Positions 7,303 to 16,642 of a DNA stretch of 44,115 bases are shown here, piece after piece. Position 1 is the first letter of the stretch. Every line of letters begins with the position of its first letter. Source of the DNA: an uncultured Muribaculaceae bacterium (GTDB lineage: Bacteria > Bacteroidota > Bacteroidia > Bacteroidales > Muribaculaceae). The stretch is taken from positions 1 through 44,115 of the forward strand of contig CAKUMB010000015.1 of NCBI GenBank assembly GCA_934667475.1. The letters run 5' to 3'. The translations under genes were made by a program, and so were the position numbers. The notes under the pieces were generated by a model that saw only the letters and a list, made by a program, of their open reading frames with translations, was not told the DNA's origin and searched no databases.

Positions 7303-10300
7303 TTACGCTTTGGTCACCTTCACCAGCAGCTTGAATCCGTCCATGTCGAGCTGCACGGCATCGGGGTCGGCCGCGTCGACGGCCGCCGCCTTCACGCTCA
7401 CGGCCAGCACCTGCTTGGCAATGTAGTTGCCAAAGCTGGCCACTGCACCGTCGGTGTTGCCGTTGGGCTCGATGGTCACTGCTATCTTGTCGGTGATGTC
7501 GAAGTCTTTGCTCTTGCGCACGTTTTGGATGCGGTTCACCAGCTCGCGGGCCATGCCCTCGCGCAGCAGTTCGTCGGTCACGGTGATGTCGAGCGCCACT
7601 GTCAGGTTGCCCTCGTTGGCCACCAGCCATCCCGGAATGTCCTCACTGATGATTTCCACATCGTCGAGGGTGACCACGGCCTGCTGTCCGGCCACGTCGA
7701 GCGTGCAGCTGCCCGTGTTCTCAAAGTCGATGATGCCTGCCTGCGGCATGCTTGTGAGGGCCTTGGCAAGGTCTTTCATAATCTTGCCGTATTTCGGGCC
7801 CAGCTTCTTGAAGTCGGGTTTGATGCGTTTCACCAGTATGCCCTCGTCGTTGCCCACAAACTTAATGCCCTTCACATTCACCTCGTTCACAATGAGGTTG
7901 CTCACGGCCTCTATGGCCTTGCGCTGGGCCTCGTCGGCCACGGGCACCATGATGGCGGTGAGGGGCTGGCGCACCTTGAGGTTCTTCTTGCGGCGCAGCG
8001 ACAGCACCATCGAGGTGATGCTCTGGGCCATTTGCATGCGGTGCTCAAGGTCTTTGTCGATCACGCTCGCGTCGGCCTCGGGATACAGGGCCAGGTGCAC
8101 CGACTCGGCGCAGCCCGTGAGGTCGCGGTACAGCTGGTCGCTGTAGAAGGGCGCGATGGGGGCCATGAGCTTCGACACGGTCACCAGGCACTGATACAGT
8201 GTCTGGTAGGCGGCCAGCTTGTCGCTGTTCATCTCGCCGCCCCAGAAGCGCTTGCGGTTCAGGCGCACATACCAGTTGCTCAGATTCTCGGTGACAAACT
8301 CGCTGATGGCTCGTGCCGCCTTGGTGGGCTCGTAGTCGGCCAGCTCGCTGTCTACAGTGCTCACAAGGGTGTTGAGCAGCGAAATGATCCAGCGGTCGAT
8401 TTCGGGGCGCTGCTCCACGGGAATCTGCTCGGCTGCGGGGTCGAAGTTGTCTACGTTGGCATATAGTGCGAAGAATGAGTAGGTGTTGTAGAGGGTGCCG
8501 AAGAACTTGCGGCTCACCTCGGTCACGCCCGCCTCGTCAAACTTCAGGTTGTCCCACGGCGACGAGTTGCTTATCATGTACCAGCGCAGGGGGTCGGTGC
8601 CATAGTCCTCGATGGCGCGGAAGGGGTCCACCGTGTTGCCCTTATGCTTGCTCATCTTGTTGCCAAACTTGTCGAGCACCAGGCCGTTGCTTATCACCGA
8701 CTTGTAGGCCACGCTGTCAAACACCATTGTGGCAATGGCGTGCAGCGTGAAAAACCAGCCGCGCGTCTGGTCCACACCCTCGGCAATGAAGTCGGCGGGG
8801 TAGAACTTGCGGCTGTCAATCAGCTCCTTGTTCTCAAACGGGTAGTGCAGCTGGGCATAGGGCATCGAGCCGCTGTCAAACCACACGTCTATCAGGTCGC
8901 TCTCGCGCTTCATGGGCTTGCCGGTGGGCGACACAAGCACTATGTTGTCCACATATGGGCGGTGCAGGTCAATCTTTTCGTAGTTCTCGCTGCTGTAGTC
9001 GCCGGGTGTGAAGCCCTTGTCCTTATAGGGGTTGCTGGCCATGAAGCCGCGCTTCACGCTCTCCTCGATTTCGCCATACAGCTCCTCGATGCTGCCAATG
9101 CACTTCTCCTCGCCGTCTTCGCTGCGCCAAATGGGCAGCGGAGTGCCCCAGTAGCGGCTGCGGCTCAGGTTCCAGTCGTTGAGGTTCTCAAGCCACTTGC
9201 CAAAGCGGCCAGTGCCGGTGTGCTCGGGTTTCCACTTGATGGTCTTGTTGAGCTCCACCATGCGGTCGCGGCACGCCGTTGAGCGGATAAACCAGCTGTC
9301 GAGCGGGTAGTAGAGGATGGGCTTGTCGGTGCGCCAGCAGTGGGGGTAGTTGTGCACGTGCTTCTCAATTTTGAAGGCGGTGCCGTCTTGCTTCATGCGC
9401 ACGCACATATACACGTTGAGGTCTTCGGCCTTGGTGGCCGCTGCCTCGTCATATTTGCCGTCGACGGTGTACTTGGGGTCGTAGGCGTTTTTCACATATG
9501 CGCCTTCGTATTCCTTATACAGCTCCACGTTCACATATTTCTTCACGAAGTCCTGGTCGAGCTCGTCGAGCTTCCAGTATTTGCCCTCGAGGTCCACCAT
9601 GGGGCGGGTCTCAAGCTTCTTGGTGATCATAAACAGCGACGGGATGCCTGCGGCGCGGGCCACATTGGCATCGTCGGCGCCGAATGTGGGCGCAATGTGC
9701 ACGATGCCCGTACCGTCGTCGGTGGTCACGTAGTCGCCCAGAATCACGCGGAAGCCGTTGTCGTTGCCCACAATCTGGCCGTCGTCGGTCTTGTCCACCG
9801 GCTTCACCCAGGGGAACAGCTGGCGGTAGTGCATGCCCTCGAGGTCGGTGCCCTTAAACTCGGCAATCACCTTGTAGGGCACCACCTTGTCGCCGTGCTT
9901 GTAGGCGTCGAGCGCGGCTTCGGCGCCCTCGGCCTTGAAGTAGGCGTTGAGGCGGGCCTTGGCCATCACATATATTGCCTTCTTGCCGTTGTAGGGGTTG
10001 TAGCTCTCCACGGCCACGTAGTCATATTTCGGTCCCACGCACAGTGCCGTGTTCGACGGCAGTGTCCACGGCGTGGTGGTCCATGCCAGGAAGTAGACGC
10101 CTGCCTCGGCCCACTCCTTGTCGGCCTTGGCCAGAATCTCGGCCAGCACCTTGCTGCCGTCGTTCTCGGCGGCAAACTGCGCCGTCACCGTCTGGTCTTT
10201 CACGTCGCGGTAGCAGCCGGGCATGTTCAGCTCGTGCGAGCTGAGGCCGGTGCCTGCGGCGGGCGAGTAGGGCTGAATTGTGTAGCCCTTATACAGCAAT

Positions 10301-10812
10301 CCCTTGTTGTAGAGCTGCTTCAGCAGCCACCACAGGGTTTCGATATAGCTGTTTTTGTAGGTGATGTAGGGGTTCTTCATGTCCACCCAGTATCCCATCT
10401 TGTGGGTCAGGTCTTCCCACTCGCTGGTGTATTTCATCACCTCCTTGCGGCAGGTGGCGTTGTAGTCCTCCACGCTTATGGTGGTGCCAATGTCCACCTT
10501 GGTGATGCCCAGCTTCTTCTCCACGCCCAGCTCCACGGGTAGTCCGTGGGTGTCCCAGCCTGCCTTGCGCAGCACCTGGTAGCCCTTCATGGTCTTGTAG
10601 CGGCACACGATGTCCTTAATCGAGCGGGCCATCACGTGGTGGATGCCAGGCATGCCGTTGGCCGATGGCGGACCTTCATAGAACACGAATGTGGGTGCGC
10701 CGTCGCGCACCTTAATGCTTTGCGAGAACACGTTTTCGGCGTCCCACTTCTTCAGCACCTCTTTGTTGATTTCGCTGAGGTTGAATTTATTATATTCTTT
10801 AAATTTCTTCAT
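7303..10812 (-). CDS. ileS: isoleucyl-tRNA synthetase
   Basis: A 1169-residue class I aminoacyl-tRNA synthetase charging tRNA-Ile. The HIGH-type motif appears as PPSANGMPGIHH near residues 49-60 and the KMSKS-type motif as KMSKHKGN near residue 720. Between them lies the large CP1 editing domain that removes valine. The C-terminal 300 residues carry the anticodon-binding helical domain and an extended tail without the zinc-binding cysteines of E. coli IleS. The length above 1100 places it in the long, eukaryote-like IleS group, which in other bacteria is associated with mupirocin tolerance; that property is not shown here. It lies 57 bases after ddl. Confidence 0.97.
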   Translation of the reverse strand: MKKFKEYNKFNLSEINKEVLKKWDAENVFSQSIKVRDGAPTFVFYEGPPSANGMPGIHHVMARSIKDIVCRYKTMKGYQVLRKAGWDTHGLPVELGVEKKLGITKVDIGTTISVEDYNATCRKEVMKYTSEWEDLTHKMGYWVDMKNPYITYKNSYIETLWWLLKQLYNKGLLYKGYTIQPYSPAAGTGLSSHELNMPGCYRDVKDQTVTAQFAAENDGSKVLAEILAKADKEWAEAGVYFLAWTTTPWTLPSNTALCVGPKYDYVAVESYNPYNGKKAIYVMAKARLNAYFKAEGAEAALDAYKHGDKVVPYKVIAEFKGTDLEGMHYRQLFPWVKPVDKTDDGQIVGNDNGFRVILGDYVTTDDGTGIVHIAPTFGADDANVARAAGIPSLFMITKKLETRPMVDLEGKYWKLDELDQDFVKKYVNVELYKEYEGAYVKNAYDPKYTVDGKYDEAAATKAEDLNVYMCVRMKQDGTAFKIEKHVHNYPHCWRTDKPILYYPLDSWFIRSTACRDRMVELNKTIKWKPEHTGTGRFGKWLENLNDWNLSRSRYWGTPLPIWRSEDGEEKCIGSIEELYGEIEESVKRGFMASNPYKDKGFTPGDYSSENYEKIDLHRPYVDNIVLVSPTGKPMKRESDLIDVWFDSGSMPYAQLHYPFENKELIDSRKFYPADFIAEGVDQTRGWFFTLHAIATMVFDSVAYKSVISNGLVLDKFGNKMSKHKGNTVDPFRAIEDYGTDPLRWYMISNSSPWDNLKFDEAGVTEVSRKFFGTLYNTYSFFALYANVDNFDPAAEQIPVEQRPEIDRWIISLLNTLVSTVDSELADYEPTKAARAISEFVTENLSNWYVRLNRKRFWGGEMNSDKLAAYQTLYQCLVTVSKLMAPIAPFYSDQLYRDLTGCAESVHLALYPEADASVIDKDLEHRMQMAQSITSMVLSLRRKKNLKVRQPLTAIMVPVADEAQRKAIEAVSNLIVNEVNVKGIKFVGNDEGILVKRIKPDFKKLGPKYGKIMKDLAKALTSMPQAGIIDFENTGSCTLDVAGQQAVVTLDDVEIISEDIPGWLVANEGNLTVALDITVTDELLREGMARELVNRIQNVRKSKDFDITDKIAVTIEPNGNTDGAVASFGNYIAKQVLAVSVKAAAVDAADPDAVQLDMDGFKLLVKVTKA

Positions 10813-10869
10813 TTTTCAGTGCTTGTTTGCTTGTCAGTTTGTTTTCTGTTGCGTGCTTGCCGCAGGGCA

Positions 10870-12054
10870 TCAGTGCTTTGTGCCCAGCTTGCCGCCCTTC
10901 ACGCCGGCGCCCAGCGAGAATATGTTGTGGTCATACGACACCGTCTTGTTGCCCTCCTCGCGCTTGCGCTTCAGGGCCAGCTGCACCAGGCGGTTCATCA
11001 GCTCGGTGAATGGGATGCCGCTGGCCTCCCACAGGTAGAACGACAGCGAGCCGGGAATGGTGTTTATCTCGTTCACATATATGTCGCGCGTCTTGCGGTC
11101 TACAATCACATCTACGCGGGCCACACCGTGGCACGAGAGCACTCTGAAGGTTTCGCCGGCCAGATGCTGAATGCGCTTGGTCTCCTCATCGGGCAGCTCG
11201 GCTGGAATGCGCTTCGACGATGCCTGCATGCCCTTGGCGCCCTTGTGGCCGCCCATGTATTTGTCCTCATAGCTCAGGAAGTCGCCCGTCTTTATGGGCT
11301 CCTCGAGCACGCTCATGCGGTAGTCGTCGCAGTCGCCCAGCACCGAGCAGTTAATCTCTTGCAGGTCTTCCACCAGGTCTTCCACTATGATGCGGGTCGA
11401 GTACACCTCGGCGGCGTCAACCTTCTCCACCAGCTCATCGCGGTTGGCGGCCTTGCCTATGCCCACGCTCGAGCCCAGGTTGGCGGGCTTCACTATCACG
11501 GGGTAGCCTATCTTGTCCTCGATGCGGGCTATCAGCTCATCGCGCTGCGAAAACCACTGCTTGTCGGTGAACCACACGTAGTCCACCACGGGCACGCCTG
11601 CCTCGCGCAGTATCATCTTCATCGTAATCTTGTCCATGCCGTTGGCGCTGGCCAGGGTGTTGCAGCCGGCAAACGGGATGCCTATGGTCTCAATCACGCC
11701 CTCAAAGGTGCCGTCTTCGCCATTGGTGCCGTGCAGCACGGGCAGCACCACGTCGAGGTGCTCAACCACGTCGGTCTTGAACATTGACTTGTGCTCTTTA
11801 TATAGATTGTAGTCACCGTAGAGGGGTTTCATATACACCTGCTCGCACTGCTTGAGCAGTGCGTCGATGTTGCGGTAGTTGGCCACATCGAAAAGGGCCT
11901 CGCCTGTGTACCAAACACCCTTCTTGGTGATGTAGATTGGCGTAACGTTATATTTCTCCCTGTCAATCGCATGCATTGCCTGCGATGCCGAAATCACTGA
12001 AATTTCGTGCTCGGTGGAACGTCCGCCGAAAAACACGCCGATATTCGTCTTCAT
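10870..12054 (-). CDS. ddl: D-alanine--D-alanine ligase
   Basis: A 394-residue ATP-grasp enzyme joining two D-alanines for peptidoglycan. The N-terminal GGRSTEHEISVIS (10-22), the ATP-grasp segment VIVKPANLGSSVGIGKA and the magnesium-binding NEINTIPGS (328-336) are intact. It is somewhat longer than E. coli DdlB, mostly by an insertion before the C-terminal region and a basic tail. The upstream gene is a MurF-like ligase, which adds the dipeptide product to the muropeptide precursor, so the two are functionally linked. Confidence 0.95.
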   Translation of the reverse strand: MKTNIGVFFGGRSTEHEISVISASQAMHAIDREKYNVTPIYITKKGVWYTGEALFDVANYRNIDALLKQCEQVYMKPLYGDYNLYKEHKSMFKTDVVEHLDVVLPVLHGTNGEDGTFEGVIETIGIPFAGCNTLASANGMDKITMKMILREAGVPVVDYVWFTDKQWFSQRDELIARIEDKIGYPVIVKPANLGSSVGIGKAANRDELVEKVDAAEVYSTRIIVEDLVEDLQEINCSVLGDCDDYRMSVLEEPIKTGDFLSYEDKYMGGHKGAKGMQASSKRIPAELPDEETKRIQHLAGETFRVLSCHGVARVDVIVDRKTRDIYVNEINTIPGSLSFYLWEASGIPFTELMNRLVQLALKRKREEGNKTVSYDHNIFSLGAGVKGGKLGTKH

Positions 12055-12144
12055 CTATCGTCTTACTGTTTTTGTTGTGTATGTATTTTTTATATTGTTT
12101 TCTATATCTATATATATATGGGTTTGCTTGTCTGCACGGCTGCG

Positions 12145-13740
12145 TTACTTAAACGTGTCGGGCAGGTCGTTTTCATACAGCACCGTGTCGCCCGCTGTGG
12201 CCAGGCCCAGCATCAGCTGCTGCGCCTCGGCAAAGGTGTCTACGGTGTGCACCTTGCTCTGGTCCATGCCCTTGCGCCCTATGCCGGCCATAATGGCCTC
12301 GCGGTTGTAGTGACCCACCACTATGGCCACGTCGCACGTCTCGGCTATGTGCTCGCCCAGCAGCTCGTTGTAGTGTCGCTGCTCGGTGCCAAGCTCTATC
12401 ATTCCGGGGGTAATCACTATGCGCTTTCCGCCGGTCATCTGGCTCAGCACGTCGAGTGCCATGCGCGAGCCAGTGGGGTTGGAGTTGTAGGCGTCGTCGA
12501 TTATGGTGATGCCGCCAGCCGTGCGCTTCATGTTAAGGCGGTGCTCCACCTGCTCGATTTTGCTCACCGCATAGCGAATCTTCTCGTCGGGCACACCCAG
12601 GTGGCGCGCCATGGCCACGGCGGCAATCAGGTTGCTTATGTTGCACTCGCCCACGAGCTTGGTGGTCAGCTCCAGGTCGCGGCCTCCGCCCACCACGGTG
12701 AATGTGGTTCCGTGGCTGCTGTAGCGCACGTTGCGCGCGCAGTAGTCCACATCCTTGCCGCCGCCCACCGAGTATCGCACCACGGGCACGTTGTTCACTG
12801 GGCGGTTGGCCACATATTCAAAGTCGTTGTTCACCACCGCCAGGCCGTCGGCCGGCAGGGCGTCGGCCAGCTCAAACTTGGTGCGCTGCACATTCTCTAT
12901 GGTCTTGAACGACTCCAGGTGCTGCGCGCCCACGGCGGTGATGATGCCGTATTTCGGATGCACTATGTCGCAAATCTCCTTGATGTCGCCAATGTTTTTG
13001 GCGCCCATCTCGCATATGAATATCTCGTTGTAGGGCTGCATCAGTTCGCGCACCGTGCGCACCACGCCCATCGGGGTGTTGAAACTGCCGGGGGTCATCA
13101 GCACCGAGAACTGCTCGCTGAGTATGCGCTGCAGGTAGTGCTTGGTGCTGGTCTTGCCATAGCTGCCGGTGATGCCTATCACCGTCATGCCGGGCATCTG
13201 CGCCAGGCGGCGCTCGGCGTCGCGCACAAAGCTGTTGTTAATGTGCTTCTCCACCGGCTTCATCAGCCAGTTGGCGCCCAGCGTGCATGCCCATGAGAAT
13301 GTGAGCATCGTCAGCAGCGAGCCAGTGGCTATGCGGGTGGCGTCGGTGGCATCGGCTCCGGCCGCAGCCGTGCAGGCGGCCACTGCCAGCATCAGCGTCA
13401 GCTCGGTGAAGTAGAGGCGGCGCACACGCTTGGTGAACACCAGCGGTTTCTTGTATTTGCGCCTTAGCAGCGTTGTGGCCTGCGCCAGCAGCACCATGGC
13501 CAGCAGGCCCACCACATAGAACGATTGCAGAGCCATGGTGGTGAGCGAAACCACAAGCACGGCCGCGTCGAGCACGCGCTTGGTCGAGTAGTAGTCGTCG
13601 CTTTCTTTTAGCCACGCCGTGTAGCGCTCGTTGCGGTAGCTGTTTTGCTGCAGCATCTGCATGTCCCATTTCAGCATCACGGCCAGTGCGGCCACGGCTG
13701 AAACCAGTAAAATCACGTTTGCAATCAATTCTATTGTCAT
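12145..13740 (-). CDS. membrane-anchored MurF-like Mur ligase
   Basis: A 531-residue protein. The first 165 residues hold four hydrophobic segments (about 3-23, 57-90, 111-127, 138-158) and the rest is a Mur ligase. The P-loop GITGSYGKTSTK is at 189-200, a central domain with DDAYNSNP follows, and the C-terminal domain contains PGMIELG. DDAYNSNP and the order of domains fit MurF, which adds D-Ala-D-Ala to UDP-MurNAc-tripeptide. Normal MurF has no membrane part, so this may be a second, specialised ligase with the true MurF elsewhere. Its location just upstream of ddl supports a cell-wall role. Confidence 0.85.
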   Translation of the reverse strand: MTIELIANVILLVSAVAALAVMLKWDMQMLQQNSYRNERYTAWLKESDDYYSTKRVLDAAVLVVSLTTMALQSFYVVGLLAMVLLAQATTLLRRKYKKPLVFTKRVRRLYFTELTLMLAVAACTAAAGADATDATRIATGSLLTMLTFSWACTLGANWLMKPVEKHINNSFVRDAERRLAQMPGMTVIGITGSYGKTSTKHYLQRILSEQFSVLMTPGSFNTPMGVVRTVRELMQPYNEIFICEMGAKNIGDIKEICDIVHPKYGIITAVGAQHLESFKTIENVQRTKFELADALPADGLAVVNNDFEYVANRPVNNVPVVRYSVGGGKDVDYCARNVRYSSHGTTFTVVGGGRDLELTTKLVGECNISNLIAAVAMARHLGVPDEKIRYAVSKIEQVEHRLNMKRTAGGITIIDDAYNSNPTGSRMALDVLSQMTGGKRIVITPGMIELGTEQRHYNELLGEHIAETCDVAIVVGHYNREAIMAGIGRKGMDQSKVHTVDTFAEAQQLMLGLATAGDTVLYENDLPDTFK

Positions 13741-13807
13741 TTTTGTGTATGTGTCTGTTTCGTTTTAGTTTCTTGTCAAAAAAAGTTTTTAACCTGCTTG
13801 CCGCGCA

Positions 13808-14599
13808 TCACTGCTGTGCCTTGCCTTCTTTGGCGTCGTCGGCCAGGAAGCTGCGCAGCACCGCCCCGAATTGCACTGGGTTGTCGAGAAAGCTGTAGTG
13901 TCCGCAGCCGGGAAACGACACAAGCCCCGAGCCCTCGATGAGGCGCTCCATGGTCTTGGCGTCGGCCAGCGGTGTGGCGGTGTCGTTCTCGCCCCAAATC
14001 ATCAGGGTGGGGCACTTGATGGCCGGCATGCAGTGCTTCAGGTCCTCGTTGACCACGCGGCTCATTATGGCGCGCATTCGCGGCGAAGCCTGCGTGTAGT
14101 CGCTCGAACCCACCTTCGAACGGTATCGGTTCAGCAGCTGCTCGCCGCGCTCACGGCCCATCACGGCCCACACAAGGTGCTTGTAGGCCTTGTAGGAATA
14201 CACCTTCCAGTAGTAGCGCAGTGTGCGCCGTGGCTTAATGCCGGCAGCGTCGACCAGTATCAGCTTGCGTGTGGCGTTGCGCGAGGCATACAGTATGCCC
14301 ACGCGTCCGCCAAACGAGTGCCCTATGAGTATAGGGTTGCTTATGCCCTCGCTCTGGGCCATCTTCTCGATGAGGCGCGTGTAGTCGTCCACGCCCCACA
14401 CGCTGGGCGGCTCGGTGCTTTCGCCAAATCCGGGAAAGTCCACGTTATACACCGTCAGGCCCATCGCCGTCAGCACGCGTTCGATGCTGGCCACCGTGGT
14501 GTGGTTGCAACCCCAGCCATGCATTAAAATCACTGGAAGTCCCTCACCCTCAACGGTGTAGGTCAGCTCAACGCCATCTATGCTTAATTTCTTTTTCAT
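13808..14599 (-). CDS. alpha/beta hydrolase
   Basis: A 263-residue cytoplasmic alpha/beta hydrolase. The oxyanion motif is MHGWG (26-30), the nucleophile Ser95 lies in LIGHSFGG, and the triad is completed by Asp206 (GENDTATP) and His234 (CGHYSF). A helical cap of about 70 residues lies between strands 6 and 7. Sequence alone does not give the substrate; esterases, haloalkane dehalogenases and C-C hydrolases share this pattern. It is the first gene of the minus-strand run, with a TATATTTG box 20 bases before the start, and is followed by the MurF-like gene 67 bases away. Confidence 0.88.
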   Translation of the reverse strand: MKKKLSIDGVELTYTVEGEGLPVILMHGWGCNHTTVASIERVLTAMGLTVYNVDFPGFGESTEPPSVWGVDDYTRLIEKMAQSEGISNPILIGHSFGGRVGILYASRNATRKLILVDAAGIKPRRTLRYYWKVYSYKAYKHLVWAVMGRERGEQLLNRYRSKVGSSDYTQASPRMRAIMSRVVNEDLKHCMPAIKCPTLMIWGENDTATPLADAKTMERLIEGSGLVSFPGCGHYSFLDNPVQFGAVLRSFLADDAKEGKAQQ

Positions 14600-14618
14600 T
14601 ATATGCTAAAATAATTTG

Positions 14619-14626
14619 CAAATATA
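14619..14626 (-). promoter_or_regulatory. -7 box before the alpha/beta hydrolase run
   Basis: The minus strand reads TATATTTG, a match to TAnnTTTG, 20 bases before the ATG at 14599. No clear TTTG lies at the expected upstream distance. This is probably the promoter of the long minus-strand gene run. Confidence 0.55.
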
Positions 14627-14720
14627 CTGATTTTAAGTGTCATATTAAAGCCGCAAGCCGTCTAAAAGGGTTTATTCAAAAATATTTTATTCGCACGCGT
14701 GATAATGTAAAATAATTTTC

Positions 14721-14728
14721 TAACTTTG
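14721..14728 (+). promoter_or_regulatory. -7 box before sppA
   Basis: TAACTTTG matches TAnnTTTG about 90 bases before the sppA start. The -33 element is not obvious. The divergent gap 14600-14817 thus holds a promoter for each direction. Confidence 0.6.
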
Positions 14729-14817
14729 TGTATTTAATGGCACACTGCCGCCATGTCGGCAGCGGGCCGGTTACTTAAGTTTAGCAGTCATAACAATATA
14801 TCAACGGTTTAGCTACT

Positions 14818-16602
14818 ATGATGAAGAAATTCCTGCTTGTGGTGTGCGGTTCGTTTGTGGGGGTCACTCTGGCCCTCATGGTGTTCACCCTTTCGGCGGT
14901 GGTGACGAGCTTCGCCATAATCGGTGCAATGGGTGCGGGCGAGGCCCGCTCCATCGACGACAACTCAATTCTGCACATCACCCTCAAGGGCGCAATTCCC
15001 GAGCGCGACGGCATGGCCGACGTGTCGGTGACCGACATTGTGCGCGGCGTGCCCTCACCGCCCAGCCTTGCCACCCTCAAGGCCGCCATCGCAGCGGCAG
15101 CCTCAAGCGACAAGGTGGACGGCATCTATATCGACTGCCAGGGAGCAAGCGCCAACCCTGCCACCCTCTATGAACTGCGCAAGTCGCTTGCCGACTTCAA
15201 GAAGACGGGCAAAAATAAATTCATCTACGCCTATGGCGGCCAGGCCATAACCCAGGGCGACTACTATGTGGCCTCGGTGGCCGACAGCATATTCCTCAAT
15301 CCCATCGGTGCCGTCGACGTGCACGGCCTTGCTGCGGTAATCCCCTCCTACAAGGGGCTGCTCGACAAGCTGGGCGTGGAGATGCAGGTGGTGCGCGTGG
15401 GCACGTTTAAGAGCGCCGTCGAGCCATACATACTCGACAGCATCAGCCCCGCCAACCGCCTCCAGCAACAGCACTACATGGGCAGCATTTGGGACTGTAT
15501 TGCATCGCAGATGGCCGAGAGCCGCAAAATCAAGCGCGACGCCTTCAACCGCCTGGCCGACACCCTGCTGCTGGCCTTGCCAGCCGACTCGCTCGTGAGG
15601 CTGCACGTGGTCGACGCGCTGTGCTACAAGAGTGAAATGGAGAGCCGCCTGCGCCGCATGAGCGACATCAACGAGGGCGACGACCTGCGCCTGGTTGACC
15701 CGGCCGAAATGGCCGACGCCGACACAGGCCGCGGCGGCAAGCAGGGCGAGATAGCCGTGCTCTATGCCGTGGGCGAAATCGACGGCGCCCGGGCCGGAGG
15801 CGACGGCATCGACAGCGACGACCTCATCGACCAGATAAAGGAGCTGCGCGACGACGACGACGTGAAGGGCCTCGTGCTGCGCGTGAACTCGCCGGGCGGC
15901 AGCGCCTATGGCTCCGAGCAGATATGGAAGGCTCTCGACGACTTCAAACGCAGCGGCAAGCCGCTGGCAGTGTCGATGGGCGACCTTGCGGCCTCGGGCG
16001 GCTACTACATATCGTGCGGCGCCGACCGCATCTTTGCCGAGCCGGTAACCATCACGGGCAGCATCGGCATCTTTGGCATGGTGCCTAACTTGGGCGGACT
16101 CTTCACCGACAAACTTGGCGTGCGCTTCAGCGTGGTCAAGACCAACAAAAATTCCGACTTTGGCAATTTCACCAAGCCCCTCACTCCAGTGCAGCGGGCC
16201 ATGATGCAGACCTATGTCAACCGCGGTTATGAGCTCTTCACCAAGCGTTGCGCCGATGGCCGCGACATGAGGCAGGATTCAATCAAGGCCATTGCCGAGG
16301 GACGCGTGTGGGACGGGCGCACCGCCCTGTCGATTGGCCTCGTCGACGAGTTTGGCGGCATCGACGACGCCGTGTGCTATGTGGCAGCCAAGGCCAGCCT
16401 CAAGAGCGGCCAGTATGCCACCCGCAGCTATCCCGCCGACACCGACCGCATCGAACGCCTGCTCAAGCGCTATGGCGCTGGTGCTGCCGAAAGCCGCCTC
16501 TCCGAGCAGATGGGCATATTCTATTCGTGCTACGCCAGCCTTAAACGCATCATGGCGCGCGACCAGATATTGTGCCTCATGGAGCCGATGGAGGTTAAAT
16601 AA
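14818..16602 (+). CDS. sppA: signal peptide peptidase SppA, 67 kDa type
   Basis: A 594-residue inner-membrane serine protease that degrades cleaved signal peptides. One N-terminal membrane segment (about 5-37) is followed by two tandem peptidase S49 domains. The Ser-Lys dyad is split between them: Lys198 in RVGTFKSAVEP (N-terminal half) and Ser393 in DLAASGGYYISCG (C-terminal half). Length matches the long form seen in E. coli. A second ATG one codon later is an equal start candidate. It heads the plus-strand run sppA-lpxK-pnp-thiL. Confidence 0.95.
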   Translation: MMKKFLLVVCGSFVGVTLALMVFTLSAVVTSFAIIGAMGAGEARSIDDNSILHITLKGAIPERDGMADVSVTDIVRGVPSPPSLATLKAAIAAAASSDKVDGIYIDCQGASANPATLYELRKSLADFKKTGKNKFIYAYGGQAITQGDYYVASVADSIFLNPIGAVDVHGLAAVIPSYKGLLDKLGVEMQVVRVGTFKSAVEPYILDSISPANRLQQQHYMGSIWDCIASQMAESRKIKRDAFNRLADTLLLALPADSLVRLHVVDALCYKSEMESRLRRMSDINEGDDLRLVDPAEMADADTGRGGKQGEIAVLYAVGEIDGARAGGDGIDSDDLIDQIKELRDDDDVKGLVLRVNSPGGSAYGSEQIWKALDDFKRSGKPLAVSMGDLAASGGYYISCGADRIFAEPVTITGSIGIFGMVPNLGGLFTDKLGVRFSVVKTNKNSDFGNFTKPLTPVQRAMMQTYVNRGYELFTKRCADGRDMRQDSIKAIAEGRVWDGRTALSIGLVDEFGGIDDAVCYVAAKASLKSGQYATRSYPADTDRIERLLKRYGAGAAESRLSEQMGIFYSCYASLKRIMARDQILCLMEPMEVK

Positions 16603-16642
16603 AGCACCATGGTGCTGACTAACAACTACAACAATAAGGAAA

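Noticed and set aside
7294..8466. A 390-codon open frame opposite ileS (and similar ones at 9340-10542 and 12007-13296)
   Set aside because: Antisense shadows of ileS and the MurF-like gene; composition is not protein-like.
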